8,997 bases of DNA from Halobacteriovoraceae bacterium (lineage in GTDB: Bacteria; Bdellovibrionota; Bacteriovoracia; Bacteriovoracales; Bacteriovoracaceae): contig JABJPQ010000374.1 in assembly GCA_018663815.1 (NCBI GenBank), positions 1 to 8,997 on the forward strand, read 5' to 3'. Each line of letters starts with the position of its first letter. Within the stretch, counting starts at the first letter, position 1. The notes beneath the pieces were generated by a model. The model did no database searches. It saw only the letters and a list, made by a program, of their open reading frames with translations, and was not told the DNA's origin. Positions 1-5,749 of the stretch are shown here, in pieces. The translations under genes were made by a program, and so were the position numbers.

Positions 1-633
1 AGAATAAATCCACTTTTTCCAATTTATCCTGATGGATATTACACAAATCCTGATTTTGATAGATCAAAGCCAACTCCAACATTTGATTATTTTTCTTATG
101 ATCTCATTGATAAAATCGCAGAAACAGGTTGCCAAAGTTTACTTGCAGGAATGGTGCGCTTGTCTCACTTTGGAATGAATCAAATGGAAAAAGCAACGGG
201 AACAAATTTGAGAGATTTTTTTGTGAAAGGGAACCAGAAAGGTAACTTAGGAATTGCTGGCGCAAAGAGAGATTTTCATTATTCAGAAAAAGAAGTCAGG
301 GCTTACTATGAAAGAATTCATGCTAAATGTATGCAATTAGGGGTTGAATTTACAACGTGCTATATTGGCAATGGAGAGAATATGTTTTGGAGCGATCAAG
401 ACTTATGGTCAAATAAGGTAGATTGCTGTAATGCCAAGAATAGAGTTAAGGGGTTTGGTAAAGATGCACGAGAATTAGAGTTTGATATAAGAAAAAAGGT
501 AACGGGTAATAAATGCTCTGTGCCTAATATTGAAACCGATTTACATAAACCTTTTACTTTTGAAGAGAGCGATACAAAACCATTTATTTTCAAGAACAAT
601 TCTGTTGAAATTAATCCTGAGATAAAGCTATGA
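1..633 (+). CDS. Probable radical-SAM protein, SPL-like, C-terminal part (5' end outside window)
   Basis: The reading frame is open from base 1 to a TGA at 631-633, so the visible 210 residues are the C-terminal part of a longer protein. The first in-frame ATG (151) lies inside conserved-looking sequence and is unlikely to be the start. Visible landmarks are RINPLFPIYPDGYYT near the left edge, a VRLSHFGMNQMEKATG stretch, and a late block with FTTCYIGNGE, DLWSN and a CC pair. From memory, this layout resembles the C-terminal half of radical-SAM proteins of the spore-photoproduct-lyase/COG1533 type. The CxxxCxxC iron-sulfur motif that would prove it must lie upstream, outside the window, so the family is an inference. 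The gene overlaps the next one by 4 bp (ATGA), which implies co-translation with an ASCH-domain protein and suggests a role in handling nucleic acid or nucleotides. An unrelated hypothetical family is the alternative. Confidence 0.5.
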   Translation, partial: RINPLFPIYPDGYYTNPDFDRSKPTPTFDYFSYDLIDKIAETGCQSLLAGMVRLSHFGMNQMEKATGTNLRDFFVKGNQKGNLGIAGAKRDFHYSEKEVRAYYERIHAKCMQLGVEFTTCYIGNGENMFWSDQDLWSNKVDCCNAKNRVKGFGKDARELEFDIRKKVTGNKCSVPNIETDLHKPFTFEESDTKPFIFKNNSVEINPEIKL

Positions 634-1025
634 CTAAAAAAAAGGTTTATACGGCCATTAATATTCAAACGCCAATATCTCAACTTATTTTAAATGGTGA
701 AAAAACTATAGAGACAAGGAAATATAAAATCCCCGAAAAATACCTTGGCGAAGAGATGCTTCTAATGGAAACCCCTGGTAAAAGTGGGAAGTTTGAAGCT
801 AGGATTATTGCAATAATTCGCTTCGATAGATGTTTTCAGTATAAAACAAAGAAAGAATTTTACAGTGAAACTGAACAACATCAAGTCACAAAAGACTCAA
901 TCTGGGCATGGAAAGATGGAGAGAAGTGGGGCTGGGACGTTAAGGTAATAAAAAAAATCTCCCCTCCCTTATTACTAAAAAATAAAAGGAAGGGAATTGT
1001 TTATACAAAAGATGTAACAATTTAA
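630..1025 (+). CDS. ASCH-domain (PUA-like fold) protein
   Basis: The 131-residue product is essentially one ASCH domain. An early strand-helix unit (AINIQTPISQLILNG) runs into G23-E24-K25-T-I-E28-T-R30, the GxKxxExR signature. It continues with a strand-rich half (MLLMETPGKSGKFEARIIAII) and a tail carrying several Trp residues. ASCH domains share the PUA/EVE fold and bind RNA or modified nucleobases; a few, such as E. coli YqfB, are small amidohydrolases acting on N4-acetylcytidine. Which of these applies here cannot be read from sequence. The start ATG overlaps the upstream stop (ATGA), with only a weak GAGA-like ribosome-binding site, so translational coupling is likely. The stop is one base from the stop of the convergent restriction-modification gene, and the 3' end also carries that operon's probable terminator. 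Identification as ASCH is firm; the function is open. Confidence 0.8.
   Translation: MTKKKVYTAINIQTPISQLILNGEKTIETRKYKIPEKYLGEEMLLMETPGKSGKFEARIIAIIRFDRCFQYKTKKEFYSETEQHQVTKDSIWAWKDGEKWGWDVKVIKKISPPLLLKNKRKGIVYTKDVTI
950..994 (-). terminator. Probable intrinsic terminator of the minus-strand R-M operon
   Basis: Read on the minus strand, about 30 bases past the restriction-modification stop, CCCTTCCTT (986-994) can pair with AAGGGAGGG (962-970). This gives a 9-bp stem with one C:A mismatch and a 15-base loop. After four further bases comes a run of eight T (950-957). The element lies wholly inside the 3' coding end of the convergent ASCH gene. There is no T-run on the plus side, so it looks one-directional. 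Stem imperfection and the four-base gap before the T-run keep confidence moderate. Confidence 0.5.
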
Positions 1026-1026
1026 A

Positions 1027-4000
1027 TTATGCTGCCATCTCTATGTCTGCATCATATAAGCCTTCAACTAAATCCGATAACTCAGCATATAGCTTAGAAT
1101 ACTTTTTTGCCTCTAGGTCATTAGTTGATGTAAGCTCTTTTGCTATCGCTGCAATTCTTTTTTCAGCATAGCTATCTCTGTTTACGACAATAGGTAACTG
1201 TTGTAATTTATTTTTTTTAACTTGTGAAAAGGCTTGCCCCTCTTCACTGACAAGCTCCCTGTAGATTGCAGTCATAAAGGGACTGTTCAAAACACCAAGA
1301 ATATAAAAAAAGTTTATCTTTTTATCTTTTCGATGAATGGATAATAATGATTTTTGATTATAATATTGGGAATTATCATAAGCAGCAATTACTTGATCCG
1401 CAGTTTGTCGTATGAATATTTTTTCTCTATCCTCATACGCAACCTTATTCACTTTAAGCCTTGTTTTTTTATCTTCAACTTTTTGTTCTTGCTCAATGTT
1501 TTTCCAGTTGTGGCGTAAAAATTTTCGGCCCTCTGTAAGAAAAAATCTGTTAATATTTTTCCCTCTAAGTACAACATGGTCTTTTTTTGACTTTGCTTTA
1601 TCAGCATCGTAAAAAACAGCGTCACCTAATTTTTTTCTAGAGTAGTCTAAGCCGCTATCAAAAATATCACAAATTTCACCCAGCTCAAAAACATCATCAA
1701 ATTTCTTTAACTGTTGGACTGTTGAAAATAAATATTCATAATTGGGGTTTTCCTTTATATCTGAATAATTAATTTTCACTTTTTCAGTAGTTCTTAAAGA
1801 TTCGTTGTCACGGGCTTCTTTTGCATCAAAGAAGGAAAGGCTCTTAGCTTTATTAGACTTATCCATAACAATTACAGTGGAAGGCGCACATACATCCTTG
1901 AAAATCCCATCCCCTAAATCGTGAACTTCCTGAATACCATTTTCAAGACAGTGCTTACGACTATCTCTACAGCCAATATGACTAAGTATTGAGCGAGGAA
2001 TTACAAACCCAACTCTACCAAAATTATTTTTTTGAAACTCAAATGATCTTTCAATAAAAAACTTAAAGGTATCTATTAGCTTGTAGCTTGAGTGCGTGTA
2101 TCTTTCAGATAATATTTCTGTTGTTGACTCAGAAAGCGTTGCTCCCCACGGGGGATTTCCCACAATTGCATCAAATTGTTTCACTTGCTTACAAAAATCC
2201 TTCTCTATATCAAACTCTTTCCATTTGAATTCAATTCCTTCCGTGACAAAGGATGCTTTTACTCCTTTATCCGCAAGTGTATTTCGGCAAACTAACTGAT
2301 CCGAAAGTGGCTCAAGCTCATCGCCCTTCTGAGAAGAGTATATCCACAAGGAAAACTTGGCTAATTGCGTGGCCAGTGGGTTAATATCTGATCCATACAC
2401 ACAGTTCTTGATAACTTCTTTTTTGATCTTATCAAACTCAATAAATGATTTCTCTGACTTTGTTGAATCTTGGATATTTGTGATTATATTCTCAAGATAC
2501 TTTACCACACCTATCAAGAAGTGCCCTGATCCCATAGCAGGATCAAGAACCTTTAATTTTAAAATATCACTAGGCTTTTTATCTTTTAGTAACGGGGCAA
2601 TAGTTCTTTCTATTATAAAATCAACAAGGTAATCCGGTGTATAATAAGCTCCCGCACCTTTTCGATCAACATTATCTGAAACCAGAGCAAATGTTGTTCC
2701 TTTCTTTTTTAATTTGTACTCTAATAATCCTTCAAACAATGACCCAATATGGTCTGGGGATAGAATTTTATAATCAATGAACTGAAGATTCTTATCTTCA
2801 TCATGGTCACAAGCCAACTTAAGAAGGGCTGAATTTAGAAATTCATCAGAGATATTATTTTCTGCATAAAATTCATCACTTCCAACCTCAAAAGGTTCAT
2901 TCCCAAATCGGTGAACACCAATGCTTTCATCGCCTGTTTTTAATAAATTAAAAAGGTCATTTATATAGTTATATGTTCTTGGTTGATGTGACCAATTCTT
3001 ACCTGATTCAAACTGCTCTTTAATTTCAAAACATTTTTTTCTTAACGACGACTCATAATAATCATCTTGTTTATTTACCTCAAGAAGGCCTTTTGATTCA
3101 CAGTTTAAGACAAACATTAGCTTAAATAGATAATACATCGAATATTCGTAAACATCTTCAAGCTCTTCCTCTGATGGCTTTTTATTTCCCTCAAGAAACC
3201 CTTTGCAGATTGTATCAACAACTTTATATACTCTTTCACCAAGATTACTTTTGACTCTTTGAGAATAAAATTTACCATCATCAAATACAAAATCAAGAAA
3301 ACATCTATCATTTAAAGAAGATTGTGGCTCGAAAGCTTCAACGCGGAAGAAATTAAAAAAATACTTAAACCGCTCGTAATCCCCAGCAGCTAGTATTTTT
3401 ATTAAGTCAATTTCATAGTATGTTGTGTGCTTACTTTCTGATCGAGTTGAATATATTCTCCAATAACGTCCATCAGTCAAGACTCCCCATTCTTTGTCTG
3501 TCTGCTTTAGGTAATTAATAATTTGAAATGAAGGGTTTTTATTTGAAAAACCTTTTCCATCTAAATTTATTCCCCAATCCTTTGCATCCGCAACGGCAGT
3601 AGCTTTCTTAAATTTATTATTACCATTTAAATCTTTTGATTTCTTCCAATCCGAGAAATTAGAATATAAGCCATAATCAGGATAGTTATTAACTCCATGC
3701 TTTGATACAGTCTCTTCAAGTTCGATTGTCCAGCCAAGAGCTTCAAAAATTTTATCTATCCACCTGTTTTGCAATTGTCTTTCTTTATCACAAAATTTCG
3801 GAACATCTTGATCTAGGGATTCCCATAAGTCCATAATTGTCTGAAAGGCTTTGTTGAATTTTACAGCTTCAAACTCATCGACATTCCAAAAGGCATTGAG
3901 CATTTTTGTTGAAGAGTGTTTATAGTATTTCTCTAAGTTTGGAAGTCGGTCTTCCAAGAATGGATCAGAAAAAAGGCCATTATTATTATAATATAATGGT

Positions 4001-4059
4001 GTTTTTCCGGGGCCAAAATCCGTTTTCTCTACAAGCGTATCTTTTGCTGTTTTTGCCAT
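1027..4059 (-). CDS. Type IIG-like restriction-modification enzyme (PD-(D/E)XK nuclease + N6-adenine methyltransferase)
   Basis: This is a fused endonuclease/adenine methyltransferase of about 1010 residues, the usual size for Type IIG enzymes. Residue numbers are approximate and run from the ATG at 4059. The N-terminus (GLFSDPFLEDRLP) is typical of Eco57I-like proteins. A nuclease region follows, with PD at 127-128, DAK at 158-160 and a QxxxY element at 179-183. The methyltransferase core has a motif-X-like GAYYTP (470-475), SAM-binding motif I LDPAMGSGHF (505-514), an acidic motif YGSDIN (about 555) and catalytic motif IV NPPW (635-638). The last ~300 residues should hold the target-recognition part, ending in the QxxxxxLxQLPI type of segment. 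All catalytic residues I can look for are present and no frameshift is seen, so it is probably active. The chosen ATG has GAGAG eight bases upstream; an in-frame TTG at 4074 is an alternative start. It is the last gene of a three-gene operon behind two cold-shock-like genes. A BREX PglX-type methyltransferase is less likely, because PglX is longer and no BREX partners are visible. Confidence 0.88.
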   Translation of the reverse strand: MAKTAKDTLVEKTDFGPGKTPLYYNNNGLFSDPFLEDRLPNLEKYYKHSSTKMLNAFWNVDEFEAVKFNKAFQTIMDLWESLDQDVPKFCDKERQLQNRWIDKIFEALGWTIELEETVSKHGVNNYPDYGLYSNFSDWKKSKDLNGNNKFKKATAVADAKDWGINLDGKGFSNKNPSFQIINYLKQTDKEWGVLTDGRYWRIYSTRSESKHTTYYEIDLIKILAAGDYERFKYFFNFFRVEAFEPQSSLNDRCFLDFVFDDGKFYSQRVKSNLGERVYKVVDTICKGFLEGNKKPSEEELEDVYEYSMYYLFKLMFVLNCESKGLLEVNKQDDYYESSLRKKCFEIKEQFESGKNWSHQPRTYNYINDLFNLLKTGDESIGVHRFGNEPFEVGSDEFYAENNISDEFLNSALLKLACDHDEDKNLQFIDYKILSPDHIGSLFEGLLEYKLKKKGTTFALVSDNVDRKGAGAYYTPDYLVDFIIERTIAPLLKDKKPSDILKLKVLDPAMGSGHFLIGVVKYLENIITNIQDSTKSEKSFIEFDKIKKEVIKNCVYGSDINPLATQLAKFSLWIYSSQKGDELEPLSDQLVCRNTLADKGVKASFVTEGIEFKWKEFDIEKDFCKQVKQFDAIVGNPPWGATLSESTTEILSERYTHSSYKLIDTFKFFIERSFEFQKNNFGRVGFVIPRSILSHIGCRDSRKHCLENGIQEVHDLGDGIFKDVCAPSTVIVMDKSNKAKSLSFFDAKEARDNESLRTTEKVKINYSDIKENPNYEYLFSTVQQLKKFDDVFELGEICDIFDSGLDYSRKKLGDAVFYDADKAKSKKDHVVLRGKNINRFFLTEGRKFLRHNWKNIEQEQKVEDKKTRLKVNKVAYEDREKIFIRQTADQVIAAYDNSQYYNQKSLLSIHRKDKKINFFYILGVLNSPFMTAIYRELVSEEGQAFSQVKKNKLQQLPIVVNRDSYAEKRIAAIAKELTSTNDLEAKKYSKLYAELSDLVEGLYDADIEMAA

Positions 4060-4076
4060 ATCATTTTCTCTCAATT

Positions 4077-4343
4077 TTATAAATTAATACAAAGTTCTTG
4101 TTTATACTGACGCTCAACGGACTTCTTTTTATTTGCTGTTGGGATCTGAACTTTATGTGCACAAAGACAGTCTGAGATTGAGCTATTATAATTGAACGTC
4201 ACAACTGAATTTCTTTTGATTACTTGTCTGGGTTTTAACTTTAGAACTGACCTATCAAAATAGAACTCATTCCCTGTTGTATCAACAATAATTCCATTTT
4301 CATCTCGCTCACTCCACCAGAGAACTCTACCTATAAGCTCCAT
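4077..4343 (-). CDS. Cold-shock-domain-like small protein, paralog 1
   Basis: This 88-residue protein has the cold-shock (OB-fold) layout across residues 4-68. GRVLWWS stands where CspA has GIVKWFN, then comes a glycine turn with hydrophobic strand (NGIIVD). NEFYFDRS follows where CspA has KDVFVHFS, then RNSVVTFNYN for the GQKVSF strand, and AHKVQIP for the closing strand. The RNP1-type GFGFI is reduced to ENGIIV, so one nucleic-acid-binding aromatic patch is weakened, while WW and FYF remain. The C-terminal tail is short and basic. The start is well supported: AAGGAG lies eight bases upstream of the ATG. The stop is 2 bases from the alternative TTG and 17 bases from the ATG of the downstream restriction-modification gene, so co-transcription is nearly certain. 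It is clearly paralogous to the protein encoded at 4447-4734. A role in controlling or assisting the restriction enzyme is inferred from position only. Confidence 0.78.
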   Translation of the reverse strand: MELIGRVLWWSERDENGIIVDTTGNEFYFDRSVLKLKPRQVIKRNSVVTFNYNSSISDCLCAHKVQIPTANKKKSVERQYKQELCINL

Positions 4344-4359
4344 ACCACCAACTCCTTTT

Positions 4360-4442
4360 GGAAAAATATTATCTTTTTATTTATCGGTGTATTTAGAACT
4401 CTCTTTAGGCCTACTCTTAATAACTTAGGTGGGAAAAATATT
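4360..4442. repeat. 11-bp direct repeat flanking the gap between the two cold-shock-like genes
   Basis: GGAAAAATATT occurs at 4360-4370, just upstream of the downstream paralog's ribosome-binding site, and again at 4432-4442, just past the upstream paralog's stop codon. The gap between them is otherwise featureless. The copies could mark an old gene duplication that produced the paralogs, or be a minor regulatory repeat. In AT-rich DNA an 11-mer pair could also be chance. Confidence 0.35.
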
Positions 4443-4446
4443 CCGT

Positions 4447-4734
4447 TTAAAAGTCTAGTGGAAGTGCTAGTTGCACTCTTTGTTCTTCAAACTTTCGTCT
4501 AAACTTAGGTACGGACTTTGAGACAGGTATAGAAACTTCCTTGGCTACTAAAACCTCACCACATTTACTTGAAATAAATGTAACCAGACTGTTACGATCA
4601 AGTTTCTGTCTCTTTTTTATAGTCAAAACAGATCGGTCAAAATAATACTCATTTCCCAGCGGATCACAGATAACACCATTTTCATCCTTTTCAGACCACC
4701 AAAGAACTTTTCCTAATACTTTACCATCAATCAT
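4447..4734 (-). CDS. Cold-shock-domain-like small protein, paralog 2, with C-terminal clamp-binding-like motif
   Basis: This is the first gene of the minus-strand operon, 95 residues from the preferred ATG at 4734. That start has TAGGT six bases upstream; an in-frame ATG at 4752 adds six residues but lacks a ribosome-binding site. Residues 8-69 repeat the cold-shock layout of its neighbour: GKVLWWSEKDENGVICD, NEYYFDRSVL, RNSLVTFIS and AKEVSIP. The two proteins share GxVLWWSExDENG, GNExYFDRSVL and RNSxVTF, so they arose by tandem duplication. A basic linker (KFRRKFEEQR) leads to the last eight residues, QLALPLDF. QLALPL fits the QLxLxL sliding-clamp-binding hexapeptide, and E. coli Hda uses QLSLPL. 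The paralog lacks a convincing version of this motif. By analogy with the fold, it may bind single-stranded DNA or RNA; tethering to the replisome via the clamp is an inference. Confidence 0.75.
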   Translation of the reverse strand: MIDGKVLGKVLWWSEKDENGVICDPLGNEYYFDRSVLTIKKRQKLDRNSLVTFISSKCGEVLVAKEVSIPVSKSVPKFRRKFEEQRVQLALPLDF

Positions 4735-4812
4735 AGTTGTACCTAGCTCCATACTATTAATACTTTTTGCATGATTAACCTGTCGGCATTTTTTAAGATA
4801 AAGTTGAGCATT

Positions 4813-4880
4813 CTTAACTATTTACAATCTTCATCCCCAAAACTACTAATTAACTCTCGCTACTTAACTATTAATCTTCA
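4813..4880. repeat. Imperfect 18-base direct repeat in the divergent control region
   Basis: CTTAACTATT followed by AATCTTCA occurs twice: at 4813-4833, with three extra bases (TAC) between the halves, and at 4863-4880 without them. The copies start exactly 50 bp apart. They sit between the start of the minus-strand cold-shock/R-M operon and the plus-strand 54-aa gene, the right place for paired operator sites or a duplicated promoter element. I cannot name a regulator, and no clear sigma-70 promoter is visible on either strand here. Confidence 0.55.
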
Positions 4881-4883
4881 GAA

Positions 4884-4921
4884 ACCCCCTTCATGGGCCT
4901 TTGGCTTGGGTGAAAGGGGGT
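4884..4921 (+). promoter_or_regulatory. Hairpin sequestering the ribosome-binding site of the 54-aa gene
   Basis: ACCCCCTTCA (4884-4893) pairs with TGAAAGGGGGT (4911-4921). The stem is 10 bp with one bulged A, and the 17-base loop can form its own small GCC-TTT-GGC stem. The right arm contains the AAGGGGG ribosome-binding site, four bases before the ATG at 4925. In the transcript this would block initiation, as in RNA thermometers, attenuated leaders or type I toxin mRNAs. There is no T-run after it on the plus strand and only three T on the minus strand, so a terminator role is less likely. Confidence 0.55.
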
Positions 4922-4924
4922 CTT

Positions 4925-5089
4925 ATGAAGACTAATGAAAATAAAAATCAAATTGAATTCGAACTACATTTAAAGTTTCAGGTGATGAACTATAAGTTTA
5001 AGTTCTCAACAAAGAAAACTTGGATTTATGTTTTTTTAATTATTGCAGTTAGGATAGCAATGATGATTTATAACAAGTCACCACCCTAA
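4925..5089 (+). CDS. 54-aa small protein with one transmembrane helix, unknown function
   Basis: The start is the ATG at 4925, directly after an AGGGGG ribosome-binding site; an in-frame TTG at 4901 lies inside the leader hairpin and is rejected. The product has a polar N-terminal half with alternating charged and hydrophobic residues (IEFELHLKFQV, YKFKFS), suggesting strands. After KKTW it has a hydrophobic segment, about residues 33-48 (IYVFLIIAVRIAMMIY), that could span the inner membrane once, with a short NKSPP tail. A single Arg in the helix weakens the prediction. Its stop overlaps by 3 bases the stop of the convergent 159-aa gene, so the two transcripts would be complementary at their 3' ends. 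A strong leader hairpin plus a small membrane peptide is reminiscent of type I toxin genes, but no antisense RNA is demonstrated. I do not recognise the family. Confidence 0.5.
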   Translation: MKTNENKNQIEFELHLKFQVMNYKFKFSTKKTWIYVFLIIAVRIAMMIYNKSPP

Positions 5090-5100
5090 GTGGTTTTTTT
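5080..5100 (+). terminator. Weak intrinsic terminator after the 54-aa gene
   Basis: ACCAC (5080-5084), loop CCTAA, then GTGGT (5090-5094) forms a 5-bp stem leading straight into a run of T to position 5100. It overlaps the stop codon of the 54-aa gene and the end of the convergent gene. The short stem makes it a modest terminator at best. Confidence 0.35.
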
Positions 5101-5565
5101 CACCTTTTTTTGAATACTACGAAACTGTTGTTCTACTTCGTCGGTTTCTTCAACAATATCCATCGCCTTAAGGTAGTTTGTTAAGAATGATGATGACATA
5201 GACTCAATGAGAACTCCAAGTAGGTGTTCACTGTTTTCTTTTGTCTTCATATCTTCACTTATAGAAATCATAACGCTATTGTCAGGTTCCAGTGTAATGC
5301 GAACGAGATTGTCATCCTTCTCTCCGTACTTACAAACCATGCCTTTACGAAATGTCTCTACGAAAAAACTATACTCTTCTTTACTCGTCAGCTCTCTTTT
5401 TGCCTTTGCTTTTTCTAGCTTGCGCCAAGTCTCTTCTAAAATTTCAGCTTGAGCTTTCTTTAATTCTTCAGCAGAGGCAAAAGGTGTTCCCTTTAGCTTA
5501 TCTTTAGTTATATTTTTTGGTTGTGCCGCTGTTGATCTAACGGGCTTCTTTTTAGTTTTAGCCAT
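5086..5565 (-). CDS. 159-aa cytoplasmic protein of unknown function
   Basis: I do not recognise this protein. Residues 1-25 are very basic and low in structure (MAKTKKKPVRSTAAQ...), resembling a nucleic-acid-binding tail. Residues 30-65 are a charged helical stretch rich in Lys, Glu and Ala, possibly coiled coil. Residues 75-105 look like a small beta unit (GMVCKYGEKDDNLVRITLEPDNSVMISIS). The remainder is helical, with LLGVLIESMSSSFLTNYLKAM as an amphipathic segment and a basic Lys-rich end. There is no signal peptide or membrane segment. Translation starts at the ATG at 5565, with AGGT eight bases upstream. A perfect inverted repeat sits just before that site, suggesting local control. Codon make-up and a start with clear spacing support a real gene rather than chance. 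It diverges from the signalling operon at 5750 and converges on the 54-aa membrane protein gene. Confidence 0.65.
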   Translation of the reverse strand: MAKTKKKPVRSTAAQPKNITKDKLKGTPFASAEELKKAQAEILEETWRKLEKAKAKRELTSKEEYSFFVETFRKGMVCKYGEKDDNLVRITLEPDNSVMISISEDMKTKENSEHLLGVLIESMSSSFLTNYLKAMDIVEETDEVEQQFRSIQKKVKKTT

Positions 5566-5576
5566 TCAAGTACACC

Positions 5577-5593
5577 TATCCTTTCATAGGATA
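5577..5593 (-). promoter_or_regulatory. Perfect 6-bp inverted repeat upstream of the 159-aa gene
   Basis: TATCCT (5577-5582), TTCAT, AGGATA (5588-5593) is a perfect 17-base inverted repeat. It begins 12 bases upstream of the ATG at 5565. In the minus-strand transcript it would form a small hairpin whose 3' arm contains AGGATA, immediately beside the AGGT ribosome-binding site. As DNA it could be an operator half-site pair. Short repeats of this size can occur by chance, so this is a candidate only. Confidence 0.4.
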
Positions 5594-5620
5594 ATCTCCC
5601 AATATTTATGCCTTATCAAG

Positions 5621-5748
5621 AAATTTTTGTAAATTTTAGGTAATTTCCAGAAATTTCAACGAATTTATGACTTGTTTTTATTTAGTTTTAATGAAATTAT
5701 TAGTCATGTGTGGAAATAATAGGTAATTCAAGGAAATTTAGGAGAATT
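5621..5748. repeat. Phased AATT tracts at exact 10-bp spacing (predicted curved DNA)
   Basis: AATTT cores start at 5622, 5632, 5642, 5652 and 5662, and AATT cores at 5725, 5735 and 5745: exact 10-bp steps in both groups. The gap of 63 bp between the groups is close to six helical turns. TAGGTAATT is repeated at 5637-5645 and 5720-5728. The array fills the space between the divergent 159-aa gene and the signalling operon. Short A/T tracts repeated once per helical turn bend DNA, so this stretch should be strongly curved. It might act as an upstream promoter element or a nucleoid-protein site. The last tract merges with the ribosome-binding site AGGAG (5740-5744). A sigma-70 promoter is only weakly suggested (TTGTTT at 5672 with TTATTA about 19 bases on). 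Confidence 0.65.
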
Positions 5749-5749
5749 A

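Noticed and set aside
1412..2632. Plus-strand frames opposite the restriction-modification gene (1412-1612, 2096-2299, 2357-2632)
   Set aside because: They are antisense to well-supported motifs of the enzyme and have no family features.
4060..4074. TTG start for the restriction-modification gene at 4074
   Set aside because: The ATG at 4059 has a GAGAG ribosome-binding site at good spacing; the TTG sits two bases after the upstream stop and adds only five residues. It remains possible.
4735..4752. Earlier ATG (4752) for the upstream cold-shock-like gene
   Set aside because: There is no ribosome-binding site before it, whereas the ATG at 4734 has TAGGT six bases upstream.
4753..4924. tRNA or structured RNA gene in the divergent region
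   Set aside because: No cloverleaf or CCA-ended stem is visible; the only structure is the ribosome-binding-site hairpin.
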